From NCBI GenBank assembly GCA_905178155.1, contig CAJINV010000020.1, forward strand, positions 682,001 through 746,000: a stretch of DNA of 64,000 bases. Reading direction: 5' to 3'. Made by a program: the position numbers and the translations under genes. The stretch's first letter is position 1. Every line of letters starts with the position of its first letter. Under the pieces are notes generated by a model. That model was given only the letters and a program-made list of their open reading frames with translations, searched no databases and was not told where the DNA came from. Below are positions 42,800 to 53,176 of this stretch, in pieces. This DNA is from Amoebophrya sp. A120 (lineage: Eukaryota > Sar > Dinophyceae > Syndiniales > Amoebophryaceae).

Positions 42800-44422
42800 T
42801 TAGTACCCATTCTGAAGATGAGCGTCACACTCACACTCTTCAATAGCGTTATTCTTATTCATTGATATTTCACGACTCTAATATGACAAACAAGCAATAC
42901 CAATATCTATATCAATCAAGAATGTGAATGATTGAAGAAAGCTAAGCAGCAGACGATGAAGTGGAGTACTACTTGCAAGTATAATTCGTCCCCAAAAAAA
43001 ACATCAGCCCCAGAAACATGCGGTTCATTCCCCTCGGGGGAACCGGCACCCCCCGTGACACCTCGTGAAGTTGGCGTGGCGCATCCCAAGAAAATAATGG
43101 AGCTTGGCTACCACAGGCACAGCTAACATGAAAATCACACGTGCTCCCTTTCCGCTGCTTTAGCTTTGAAAAACGAGTTGTTATTTTGATGAGAAAACGA
43201 TAGGTATAAATATATTGGTTGACAAACCAAAATCTCAACCACGCCAATTTGTCTCAACGTTGAGACAAAACGCCCCAACGTTGACACCGACGCCTCAACT
43301 TCGGCACCGTTTAGGGATTAGGGTCTAGGGTTTGGGGTTCTGGTCGTCGGCCAGGGCAGCCGCCGCCGGCCGGCCGGCCGGCCGGCGGCGGCTGCCCTGG
43401 CCGACGACTCTCTCCTTTCCTTGTGTTGTGTTCCACACCCGGCGCACCCCTGCCCGTGTGTGTTGCCGCGTCCTTGCCCTCCTTGTGTCTCATCGACCCC
43501 GCCTCGCGTCAATGGCGGCGGGCGTACCTCTCCGCCGCTACCGACGAGCGTTGTTTGGGGCCGCCGGGCAATCGTTGAGACGATTGCCCATCGGCCTCAT
43601 GAACGTTGAGACAAGAACGTTGAGATTCTGGTCTGTTAACCAAATATATTTCAATCTGATGCTACTTGCAGGAACATCAAAAGAAAATGAAAAATAAAGA
43701 TAGAAAATAAGCCCGTTTGTGGCATGTGTCTATGTATCTAGTATGGAAAGACAGGACCAAACAGCTAGAGTGGTCGACCACATCAACCCTTAACCCAGTT
43801 GCATGTTATCAGAAAAGCCCCACAGTGTGCTTAACTACAGACGTTCAGTGTTTACTTTGCCCTGCTGGGATTTTGCAACGTATCAACATAGCGATTTGTT
43901 GCACAGGAAATTGAAAATGTATGATGCTCTGTCTACAACCTCTTGATGCGGATTTCACTTGCCATTGAAGATTAGTGAGAATTGTAGCAACTTCAACACT
44001 CGACTCGCGATCGCGTGGGCCCCCTTTGTTGTAATTCTAATTTGTCGTCAGATTTCCGCAGTGCTTGATCTCGATCCTTACTAACAGTGAATTTTGTTGT
44101 GTTTATCTATCACGGTATCTTCACTGATGGTGCAAACGAATGTTCTGTTCGGTGCCGCTTTCGCGTCATGATGCGTTTTGCTTACTAGCTTCGTAAGTAG
44201 TTTGAATTTTTCTACAATGAGACTTGGATTTCGGCTTCCGTTTCCCTACAAGTGCAATCAAGCCGGGCAGCGCGTTTTCATCTCGAGTGTGACAGAGCTA
44301 GAGATAGAGCGGGTACTTGCAGAGTGCGAAGGGCGAGTGTTTTTTTTCAAATTCCACTTGATAGAGACCACGACGACATGTAAGTAGATGGGTCACGGAA
44401 GTTGACTCGAGTGATCGAGGAT
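42800..44422. other. Intergenic region with a foldback element
   Basis: No supported gene. It contains the foldback element at 43209-43650 described separately. A 56-codon ATG frame at 44217-44387 looks mildly protein-like but has no recognisable family and may be an upstream ORF in the next gene's leader. Confidence 0.5.
43209..43650. mobile_element. Foldback (MITE-like) element with a 66-bp palindrome
   Basis: Ends are inverted repeats of about 50 bp: left AATATATTGGTTGACAAACC, with the complement of AACAGACCAGAATCTCAACG at the right. Repeated TCAACGTTGAGAC motifs lie just inside both ends. A perfect 66-bp palindrome at 43343-43408, with CCGG repeats at its centre, could form a hairpin. 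The stretch 43313-43336 reads TTTAGGGATTAGGGTCTAGG, close to telomeric TTTAGGG units. No transposase is encoded. Confidence 0.8.
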
Positions 44423-46036
44423 ATGGATACAGACAAAAAGCAGATGTCAGCATCTCCGTCTCCCTTCGGAATTTCGCTCCCGTCCGCGTGTCTGGGCCAT
44501 GCCAGCACTCAGACGCCCGGTCGTATATTACCACGGTTTCTCACTTTCGTCCTTTGCCCGGCAGCTCTGTCCCTCGCGCAGGCAGCACAACAAGAAGAAA
44601 GCCAGCCGCAGGAGTACGCGTATTCTCCCAACGCGGAGCTACAAATTGAGGCCGGAAATGATCGTGGTTCAGATACACAAGACAATTCTGTGGCCCCCTC
44701 TGCATCTGCAGCAGCGCCGCAAGAAACTACAGGTACATCTTCTACCACCGTCCAACAAGGGCAATCCCAACCTCCAGCAAAGGTCCGGCACACCCCCGAC
44801 CAGCGAGAGTGCAGCAACAACTGGCTGAGTCCGGATTTTTGCGCCGACATGGTGTGTTGTATTTGTCCCGCCGAGCAGTGGCAGATGTATCCGGCGGAGT
44901 ACCAACTGGACCCGACGCAGATGTACCTGTACAAATCGCGGGGTAACAACGCGTTTTTCTGCGGTTGCGCCGCATCCGTCCCCGACCCGCAGCGCCCGGT
45001 GCAGATTCCGGAGGACGCGGCGGTTTTTCCCGACGCCAGCCCCTACAAGGTTCTCGGCCTCGAGGAGGACGCGCAACTTTCCCTGCCGGAGCTGGAGCAG
45101 CGCGCGGACGAGAAGATAAACCGCGTGTCATATCAAAATGAAAAATGCCTCCAGCCCAAAATTTGCAAAAGTTCTTTCTGATGCAAAGTTTCCAAATGAA
45201 GACTTCTTGTCTTGCACGAAAGGACTGCGAGTCTCATTCTGATGCAGAAGAATCTAGGCTAGTGAGGCATCTTTATCTTTTACATTACAGGCCCGGCTGC
45301 TGCTGGGCTCTTGCGCAACACAAATTTGAGCCATTCAGCATGGCAAATTTGTGATGCTGATATATGCAAGACGGGGAGTGTTTCTATTGGAAAGGTTTGC
45401 AATAGAAATGCTGCCGAGTTCTTCAGGGGAGGTGGGGGCATTTTTCATTGTAATATGTGCTTCCCGTACTTCGCCGACCCGCGGTTCGACCGCGTCACGC
45501 TGTCCTACGGCTTGCCGCAGTCGTGGAAAAAGCTCTTTCCCGAAGTGGACGACCGGGAGCTGAAGAACTGGCTGGATGCCCAGGTCGCGCTGTTGGCGAA
45601 GGCCAAGGAGACCGTGCAGGTCGGCTCGGTCACGCGGACCAAGTACGCGGACGGCCAGGTGATCGCGGACGTTTTCCAGAAAAACGCGGAAGTCTCCGGC
45701 AACGCGGACTGCATGTGTCCGCCGGGCGCCCGCCGCCAGCAAACCGTCCGGTACGGCTTTGTCTGCCGCGCCACCTCCCCGCCGACCCTGCTCACGGCCA
45801 CTGGAGCTGCCGCCGGCGAGCAAGTGCTGGCTTCTACTCCGTCGGGGCAGGAGGAGAACAAAGGACCACAAGGAAAGCTGCGCGGAGGACAAAAGGGGGA
45901 GCGGGTTCCCTTTATCGAGTGGGACCTCGTTCGGGAAAAACTGGCGGAGGCCACGGGAGGTGGGGGTTTGTCCAACATGTTGCCGAAACAAAGCATACGG
46001 ATCACGCAAAACGGGGATGTAGATGCCAAGAACTAG
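44423..46036 (+). CDS. Unknown Cys-containing secreted protein, 427 aa
   Basis: Exons 44423-45128 and 45459-46036 sum to 428 codons. A hydrophobic stretch, LPRFLTFVLCPAALSLAQAA (about residues 36-55), followed by a polar region suggests an internal signal sequence. A Ser/Gln/Pro-rich linker follows, then a Cys-containing domain: CSNNWLSPDFCADMVCCICP, FFCGCAAS, and in exon 2 CFPYFADPRFD, CMCPPGARRQQT and GFVC. SYGLPQSWKKLFPEVDDRELKNWLDAQVALLAKA, given here by its ends SYGLPQSWKK and DAQVALLAKA, is probably helical. I do not recognise the family. The first in-frame ATG is 44423. The single intron is an element-like insertion; frame is kept across it (GTG T|GC TTC). Confidence 0.7.
45129..45458 (+). 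mobile_element. Introner element, family L
   Basis: TATCAAAATGAAAAATGCC at the left and GGCATTTTTCATTGTAATA at the right are inverted repeats. Flanking 5-mers TGTCA and TGTGC share only TGT. Excision restores the frame whichever copy is kept. Confidence 0.8.
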
Positions 46037-47288
46037 TTTTTCTGGAAGAGCGTGCAACATCTTTGTGTTGTTCGGAGAAGCAGGCGAAAAAATAAAAGGA
46101 AGAGAAAATCCGCGCGAAGCATCATCATGTCGCGTGGAGACCGACTGAAGACGAGTGAAGTCCACTCACATTGTGGCTCTTGTCCCTGATCTGTGTATCA
46201 TTTGTTCCTTGGAGCGATCCACCGCTTGATGTACAAGTAGAGTACAACTTGCTCGACGTGCGAGTGAGTTATCTAGGAGATCTGCACAACGACAACCTAA
46301 ACCCGCTTTCTTGGGAAGATCATCATCTGGATCATAGCACAAAACTGTCGGATGTCATGTCGTCGTTGTGTTTGTGACTTGATGAGATGAAGATGCTCTC
46401 ATTTTTCATACGATACACTTCAGTCTAGTGCTTCATTTTTTCTTTGCAGCTGCGTCTTCTGTTATATTTATCTAAACCCTGACGTCCGCGCAGTGTTAGA
46501 GCTCGAGTTAAGAATAAAATGTGCTGGGTGGCCTAACGCCCTTACCTAAACCGCGCTGGGGGCTTGCAAATTCTGTTGCCGAAAGCGATGGTCTTTGTAG
46601 GTCAACGTGAGTCCGCTGGTTGGGGGCTACAGCGTAATTTTCCTGGCTGCGCAAACGCCTAACTTTTCGACAATCTCTCACAAGGTTAAGCTCGAAATAA
46701 GTTCGCAAATTGCTCAAGGTCGATATTTTTCGGGATGTGTAGATGGTGAGAAGGCGTTGATCGCTCGAAATGTCTCTCTCCAGCACAAGATCGATTTTTT
46801 CGCGTACAAGCACCAACGTCAGGAGAAGTAAGAAAAGCACTGGACTACATTTTTGAGGGGAGGCTTAGATCTGCGAGACGCTCAGCGAAGTTTTAAGCAC
46901 TACTGAAAAAGACAGAGTCTAAAGATCGGACAAGGTTAAACGTTTACCCTGCAGTTCCTGTAGTAGCATCGACCAAAAAGTATAAATAAGCCAGCTCAAC
47001 AACCAAAGCGCCTGTCCTTTTTTCACTTTTTCTATATCGCTTTTGTCTAGTTGCACTAATTTTCTACCGCCGCTTTCGAGCGAGCATTCATGAACACTCT
47101 TTCGAGTGCTTCTTGAAACACTACTTGACTTGACTTGCTTGACGGACTTTATTTCTTGGAGTCATGATCTAAAGCCTTTTTTCAGCTTTTTTTCTTTTGG
47201 TGCAAGAAACACGATCGTGGTACGGTTCTTTGTAGCAAAAGATGTGAAGATCCTCGTCAAGTTTTTTTTCGATGGATTATAATATGCC
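46037..47288. other. Intergenic region
   Basis: No supported gene. The segment 46500-46850 has a GC-rich, weakly RNA-like look but matches no RNA family I know. Confidence 0.45.
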
Positions 47289-49770
47289 ATGATCACCTCG
47301 AGCTCGACGCAGGGTAACAAGAAACGCCGTGTCACCACTCCTGACAAGGATCATAGCCCCGTGGAGACGAGTAGAGCACAAGGATCAAAAGCCAGACGAT
47401 CACCGAGCCCACGGAACGTATCACCAGCAAGGGACGATCAAAGCCACAGTGTTGTTCAAGATTCTGGTCGAGTTATGAAGAAAGCGGTGCAACCAACATT
47501 TTCATCCAGCAGTTCGTCAGCCGCACCCCCAAGCGGAATCACCAGCATGGTGACTGGTCCTGGTACATCAACACCGACCTCCGTTCCTTCTCTTTTGGCG
47601 GGGATGTCTGCCAGTAGTTCCTCTGCGCAGAAGATGAACCAAGACAAACAGCGGCAGGATGCGAGGTGGATGAAGATGGCGGTGGAGGAGGGCGAGAAGG
47701 GCAGACTTGTAACTGCCCCGAATCTATGCATTGCAAACGTATCTTACTAGTAGTAATTGCATTAGAGCGGGGTAACAAATGTCCCGTTAACTCGCACCCG
47801 CGAGTTAGCCGTCCGCCCGGCCGGCCGGGCGGTTAACTCGCGGTTAGAAGTGTAGACAAATCGAAAGGTGGCGCAAATCTAACCCGAAGGCTCGCCAATC
47901 CTCACTGCAGCATGCTGACCTTTCGATTTGTCTACACTTCTAACTGCGAGTTAACCGCCCGGCCGGCCGGGCGGACGGCTAACTCGCGGGTGCGAGTTAG
48001 TGGGTCATTTGTTACCCCGCTCTTACAAATTTGCTTATCATTACAAATGACATTTGTAATGCTGTTTTACGTTAATAAGGAGATTTGTCATGCATAACAG
48101 CTGCACTTACTACGAGTACCAGTACGATCCTTTTGCAATCCATAGAATCCCTGGGTGGGGGTCGTGATCGTGCACGACCCGACGCAGACGCTCCTCGGGG
48201 TCGGCCACCACAAAGGTCCCGGCACCCCGCACGCCGAGCCGAACGCAATCGCCGACGCGGAGGGGAATTTCGCGGCCTTGCTGCCGCGGCTGGGAAGTGA
48301 TAGTGAACGAAAGGAGGACAATCACAAAGACAATATGTTCGAGAATTGCACACTGTACTCCACCCTGGAGCCGTGCCACCGAGGCCCTGGGAAGCGCACG
48401 CCGCCCTGCGACGAACTGATCGTCGCCAAGAAAATTCCGCGGGTTTGCATCGGCGTGGTAGACACGGACGCGACTTTCGGGGCGCGTAAAGGCATCGCGT
48501 TTCTTCAAAAAAACGGAGTAGAGGTTTGCACCGTGGAAGGTGGTATCATCGACGAGGTGGATGAGGATGCTTGTAAGAGCTGCATAGATCATGTAGATCA
48601 CGACCAGCATCTTGACAAATCGTCATCTACTCGCCCCTTTCGCCCGGCGCTGGACTCCTTGCGCCCCTATTTACATCAGCGTGTATTCGGGACGCCCTAC
48701 GTAGTACTGAAAATAGCGTGCTCGATGGACGGGAAAATCGCCTGCGCAGATTCCACTTCGCAGTGGATCACGGACGCTCCGGCCCGCGAAGACTCCCACC
48801 TAAGGTTTCGCGCACGCTCGCAGGCCATGTTGGTCGGCAGTGGGACCTATCTCAAAGACAAACCGCGCCTCAACGTGCGGGTACCTTCAAATAGCGTGAA
48901 CCATGTAAAGATGTTGAAAAGTGCTTCAACTACAAGTAGTGCGGGCGGAGAGCAGCAGCGCGCCGAACACCAAGACGACAAGGCTGGTCCAGGCCCAGTT
49001 AAAAATCAAACACCCATACTACAATTTTACGACCCACTGAGGGTCGTGCTTGACAGTCGTGGGCGGCTAGCAACACTACCGGATCCGTATATGCTTTGGA
49101 AAAATTTTTATCTTCGGTGGTCGAGCACTCGATCTCTGTTTGTGCATCGCGACAGATGATTTACTGCGTGTTCGCTTCTAACAAACAGGTTTACTGCTTT
49201 TAAAATAAAATGAAGTTTCAGTTTGACCTGACCACCTGGATGATTTTTTGTCCCTCGATACGCGTAACGGCCGGAGAAAACCCGTGGCTGCTATTCACAC
49301 ACCAGCCAAAATCCACATTCCCGGAACACATCCAGCAGAGCGCCGAGATCGTGTGTTTGCAACAAGAACGGGCGGGTGGACTACACAACTTGCAGAAGGA
49401 TCAAAGTTCTCGTCGCGAGAATATTAACAGCATCAACCTCCAGGAAGTTTTACAGTTTCTCGGCAAGGAGAAGAAGGTTTTACAGGTTACCGTCGAGGGG
49501 GGCAGCGCGTTGCAGGGATCCTTTCTCCAGGAGAATTTGGTGCAAGAGGTGGCGATCTATCAGGGCGCATGTCTTCTCGGCTCCTCGGGTATCCCCTGGG
49601 CCACGGCTCCGTTGACGAGCACCATCTCCGAGGCGCTTTTCTGGGAGTTAAAAGACGTCTCGCGCCACGGTGAGCGGGATGTTTTACTGCAGTACGGGAA
49701 CAAACAGTGGGCGGAAAAACTGGAGGCGGCGTTTGTCAGTGGAAGTGGTACGAAGGCGCCAACTACGTGA
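47289..49770 (+). CDS. ribD: Bifunctional riboflavin deaminase-reductase RibD
   Basis: RibD converts the pyrimidine product of GTP cyclohydrolase II in two steps, deamination and then NADPH-dependent ribosyl reduction, on the way to riboflavin/FMN. Exon 1, 47289-47724, encodes a Ser-rich extension of about 125 aa and RWMKMAVEEGEKGRLVTAPN; exon 2 from 48150 continues PWVGVVIV, the classic 'TxPNPxVGxVIV' block. Zinc ligands of the deaminase are visible: HAE (173-175), PC (220-221) and PPC (230-232) in TLEPCHRGPGKRTPPC. The reductase follows: VVLKIACSMDGKIA, SQAMLVGSGTYLKDKPRLNVR and, in the last exon, VEGGSALQGSFLQENLVQEVAIYQ. The intron near 49087-49220 is clear from a frame change, but I could not fix its exact ends. 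The N-terminal extension could be a targeting peptide or a disordered tail. Confidence 0.92.
47725..48144 (+). mobile_element. Introner element, family B (copy 4), interrupted by a nested element
   Basis: Left TATGCATTGCAAACGTATC and right GATCCTTTTGCAATCCATA, with the exact duplication GAATC at 47720-47724 and 48145-48149. The family B interior (CATTACAAAT, TTGTAATGCTGTTTTAC) is split by the nested element at 47765-48022. Excision restores the RibD AAT C|CC TGG motif. Confidence 0.93.
47765..48022. mobile_element. Foldback MITE with TTA duplication, nested in an introner
   Basis: Two arms of about 105 bp are nearly identical inverted repeats, starting GAGCGGGGTAACAAATG and including CCGCCCGGCCGGCCGGGCGG. 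The element is flanked by TTA at 47762-47764 and 48023-48025. Short ends, 3-bp TTA duplication and lack of coding capacity fit a PIF/Harbinger-type non-autonomous element, by inference. Confidence 0.85.
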
Positions 49771-50465
49771 ACATTTTTTCTAGCCCTTCGTCTGTACTAC
49801 TGCCACTGCAAAATGCATAGAGACTGACACATATCATGACAAAAACCATATGTAAAACATGAGCGAGCAGCACAAGCAGATCCAGATCTCTGCTTCAAGC
49901 AGACAAAACAGCTTGAGTGCTTTTCATTTTTTATGTGAAGACACTCTGGCAGCTCTGGCTACATTCATAAGCAGACCGGGTGACATCACAGATGGCCACC
50001 ACTTATCTCATTTATCTCGCCTCGTAGTCGTCACGTCCCCCCTTGGGCGAGAGATTGAGATTCTCCCTTACTCTACAGAAAGCGAAACTCGATGAGAAAT
50101 CATGATGATGAACGAGAAGCGAGGGAGGCAATCGCGTGATCGGATCTGAGTGCCAATCTGTCGTCGGAACGAGCGCGGCAACGCGAAGGCATATTCTCGT
50201 GAGAAAACCGTGTCTGAATTGTCAGCAGGGAAAAATAACCGCTTCGTGGAATAAGAAATTTTAACCGTAATAGTTTATCGACAGGACCACCATCAGCATT
50301 TCCATCACACCACTTGTAACTCAAGAACAAGATGGGCATCATGTGTGTTTCGACGTCTTCTGAAGCTTTCCGGTTTGGTCGTTGAGCACGCTTGCAAAAT
50401 AAAACTTTTCGTATTCAGCGCGTTGCCAACATGATCATGTCATCGTACCTTTCGAGCAGAGCAGA
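49771..50465. other. Intergenic region
   Basis: Nothing recognisable beyond short ORFs. Confidence 0.5.
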
Positions 50466-51848
50466 ATGAGGGCATCTGCACCCACCTCCCGCAATCCGTC
50501 CTCGTGCTCCATCCGCGTTCTCTACGGCCTCTGTGGTGAGGAGCGCGAGTTCGAGTTTCCGTTGCAAAAACTTGACCACGAGAAAAATGGACGAGAAGGG
50601 GAAAAGCATAAACATGTTTACGAAGCGCCGCTGGTCCGGGCACTCCTTGACAAGGTGGCCGCTTGGCAGCAGGTACCTGCCTGTCTGCTGAGGTGGCGGG
50701 TGTACTGTGCTGCAAAAGGCGCCGGCGCACAATCACGAGACGGAACAGAGGGTGTGAGCACAGATGATGATGTGAACGATCACGAGCACGACAGCGACAG
50801 CGTAGCAGACAGTACCGACAACCTGATTGAAGGTCATGACCAAGTGGTTGACAATACATGCCAAGAACCAGACGCAGACCCAGGAGAGGACGAGCCCATG
50901 AGCAGCGGTAGTTTATTCGGTTTTCACAATCTCGTCCCTGTTGCAGCCCTACCTGCGGATTCTGTTGGAGACAGGTTGAACATCCGCAATTACAATCGGG
51001 AAGACGAGGAGGAACTTTTTGCGAACGTCGTCTACGATAAGACCGTGGAAAAAAGACGGGAAACCAGGCTGGATTTGCAGGGCGTGCGGGTAGTATTCGC
51101 AGCAGATAAAGTTGATTCTGATCGAGTGCGCGAACGTACTGAATCTGAACACGGCACGACACGACCAGGACAATGTGCGAGGGTATTATCCGAGCAGGTG
51201 GAGGATCCAGATGAACTACATGAGCGGCCGCAAGGGACGAGCCTAGAAAGTCTCGGCGTTGACATCGTGTACCATTTTTTCCTGGCCTGTCCCTCCCTCG
51301 AAGACCTCGTCTGGGATGAAGCGTTTCGAAGCAGCATGAAGAGTTCAGGATCAAATAGGTCGAGCAAGACCTCCACCAGCCTTCCAGCTGCGAAGGAGCG
51401 AGAAGAAGATCTTCGTGACTCCATTTCTCCTCGTGGTTCCGATGGAAAAAATGATGACGGCTTTGCGGGGACCAGTTGCAGTACTACAGATGATGATGAT
51501 GAAATAAGTCGAAGGGCCGCGGAAACAGAAATGGAAAGAGCGGCCGCAGTGATGGGCAGAGCCTTGTCGCCGACGCGTCCATCGTCTATTCTCTCGCTCG
51601 CGGTGTGGCGGCAGGTTGCACAGAGGGGGTTCGGAGGGTGCTGCGCGTTTTTGTTCCTGCGTCTGCACGAAGACTGCCCCTTTCTGGGTTTTGACGAAGA
51701 AAAGATGCAGCTGACCGATTTGCCGCAGTGGGTGCAACTACTAGAGGCCAACTGCGAACTGTACGCAGCACAGGAGTCCGGCCCAGCTTCGGAAGCGAAA
51801 ACCTGGCGAAGGGCACGGTATCTCATCCAGACAATGGCGCGTCGGTAA
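50466..51848 (+). CDS. Unknown acidic protein, 460 aa
   Basis: A single-exon frame from ATG 50466. I do not recognise the family. The N-terminal part (SCSIRVLYGLCGEEREFEFPLQKL) and C-terminal part (ILSLAVWRQVAQRGFGGCCAFLFLRLHEDCPFLGF; LPQWVQLLEANCELYA) look folded. The centre is Asp/Glu/Ser-rich low complexity (DDDVNDHEHDSDSVADSTDN). LDLQGVRVVFAADK and SLGVDIVYHFFLACPSLEDLVWDEAF are further ordered blocks. No membrane helix or signal peptide is evident. Large antisense frames across it have no motif and are shadows. Confidence 0.7.
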   Translation: MRASAPTSRNPSSCSIRVLYGLCGEEREFEFPLQKLDHEKNGREGEKHKHVYEAPLVRALLDKVAAWQQVPACLLRWRVYCAAKGAGAQSRDGTEGVSTDDDVNDHEHDSDSVADSTDNLIEGHDQVVDNTCQEPDADPGEDEPMSSGSLFGFHNLVPVAALPADSVGDRLNIRNYNREDEEELFANVVYDKTVEKRRETRLDLQGVRVVFAADKVDSDRVRERTESEHGTTRPGQCARVLSEQVEDPDELHERPQGTSLESLGVDIVYHFFLACPSLEDLVWDEAFRSSMKSSGSNRSSKTSTSLPAAKEREEDLRDSISPRGSDGKNDDGFAGTSCSTTDDDDEISRRAAETEMERAAAVMGRALSPTRPSSILSLAVWRQVAQRGFGGCCAFLFLRLHEDCPFLGFDEEKMQLTDLPQWVQLLEANCELYAAQESGPASEAKTWRRARYLIQTMARR

Positions 51849-53176
51849 CTAGTACGGGTTTCGTCGTAAAAATAGTCGTAGTTGTCTAATTTTACTACAA
51901 CTAGGGATAGTGGCATTTTTGAAATTAATGGAGGTGAGGAAGTAGAGTTCTTGTAATCGTACTTGTAGCCGAACTAAATGTGAATACTAGTAGAGCAGAC
52001 GAATTGATAACAAGAAACAATCGAGGAATAGCAATAGGTTTTTCGCAGAGCTTTTGGTTTTAGTGAAGCTAAATGTAAAATCCAAGCAGCACCAGTGAGG
52101 GGTGCCCCGTCGTAGTGTCATTTTGATTGATATTTTGAGCTTTTATTTTGCCGGATGGTAATCTGCGTTTTGCTGGTATTGAGTAGACGGCTACGCTACC
52201 AACAAGAATAAATGTATACCTGCTACTAGGAATCTTCTGGCGCCAGAAGCAGAACTAAGGAGCCGACTATTTCTTCGTTGTAAATGTAAGTGTAATTATT
52301 CTAATTTCAAAAGAGACCGACGACGCTATCTAAAGCGCCTCATCATCCCCATCGCCATGTTTCACGCGATGAACAAGATTTGATCCGTTACCGTTTCCGA
52401 ACTAATACTAAACGAGAGCTTCACTTTTGCTATGTTGTTCGCCTTATGGTTATGGATGCTTATAAAGAAACAAGAAGAACGTAGAGGCAAATGTGGGAAC
52501 ACCACCACCGCGAGTTTTGTGCGCAAACATGTGTTGTTTCCTCCAAAGTTGTTGCTGTTCTTCGCAACAAGGACACTGCAGTCCCTTTTACGTACCTCTC
52601 GTGATCTAAGTTCTGTGATGCAGTCATCGTGTTCGTCGTGCGTGTCTTTCTGTTTCACTTTCTTGTCGTGCAGCTCGTTGTGGGTGGCAATAAAGAAATC
52701 TAGTACCTTCTCCACAACCACCACCAGATCTTCACTTCCTTCCTCGTGCGTATTCGTATTTGTTGTCGTTTGATGTCCGCCTTCGTTCCGGTGCCACATC
52801 GTGTTCGTCGTTCTTCGTTTTCAACCCCATCTTCGTTCTGGTACAAAAACAAATGGAAATAGGCCTAGACTGATCTTCAAGGCGAAGGTATAGTCTATTA
52901 CAGCTTCTTTGGCTCCTCGTCGTCGTCCATCTTCCCTCAACTCGAAATATACGCAAACTTAATTTCAGGCGGCGAGAAACAAAAAACCCAGTTCTCAAGA
53001 TAGTTACTTACAGCTTACATTAGTATTGGTTGCGTTCGCCGCAATATTTCTTTTTGGCCGACGAGATAAAAAGAAAAAGAATATGATCAAGAATACAAGA
53101 GTCAAAAGTTAGAAGGATCAAAAATTTCCTCTTTGGTCTTCAAGATGCCTCCAATTTCTTCCAACATCTCAACATC
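51849..53176. other. Intergenic region
   Basis: No supported gene. ORFs of 113-145 aa on both strands at 52362-52799 overlap each other and show only low-complexity composition. Confidence 0.5.

Noticed and set aside
44402-44422. TTG or GTG as start codons for several long frames (for example 23726, 29418, 44402, 54652, 59645)
   Set aside because: These genes are eukaryotic; an in-frame ATG or an upstream exon was found for each, so the non-ATG starts are artefacts of open-frame ends.
48110-48610. Long minus-strand ORFs across real exons (also 50440-51354, 54700-55812, 19451-20254)
   Set aside because: They mirror + strand genes with recognised motifs and show no motif of their own; GC-rich codon use makes such shadows common.
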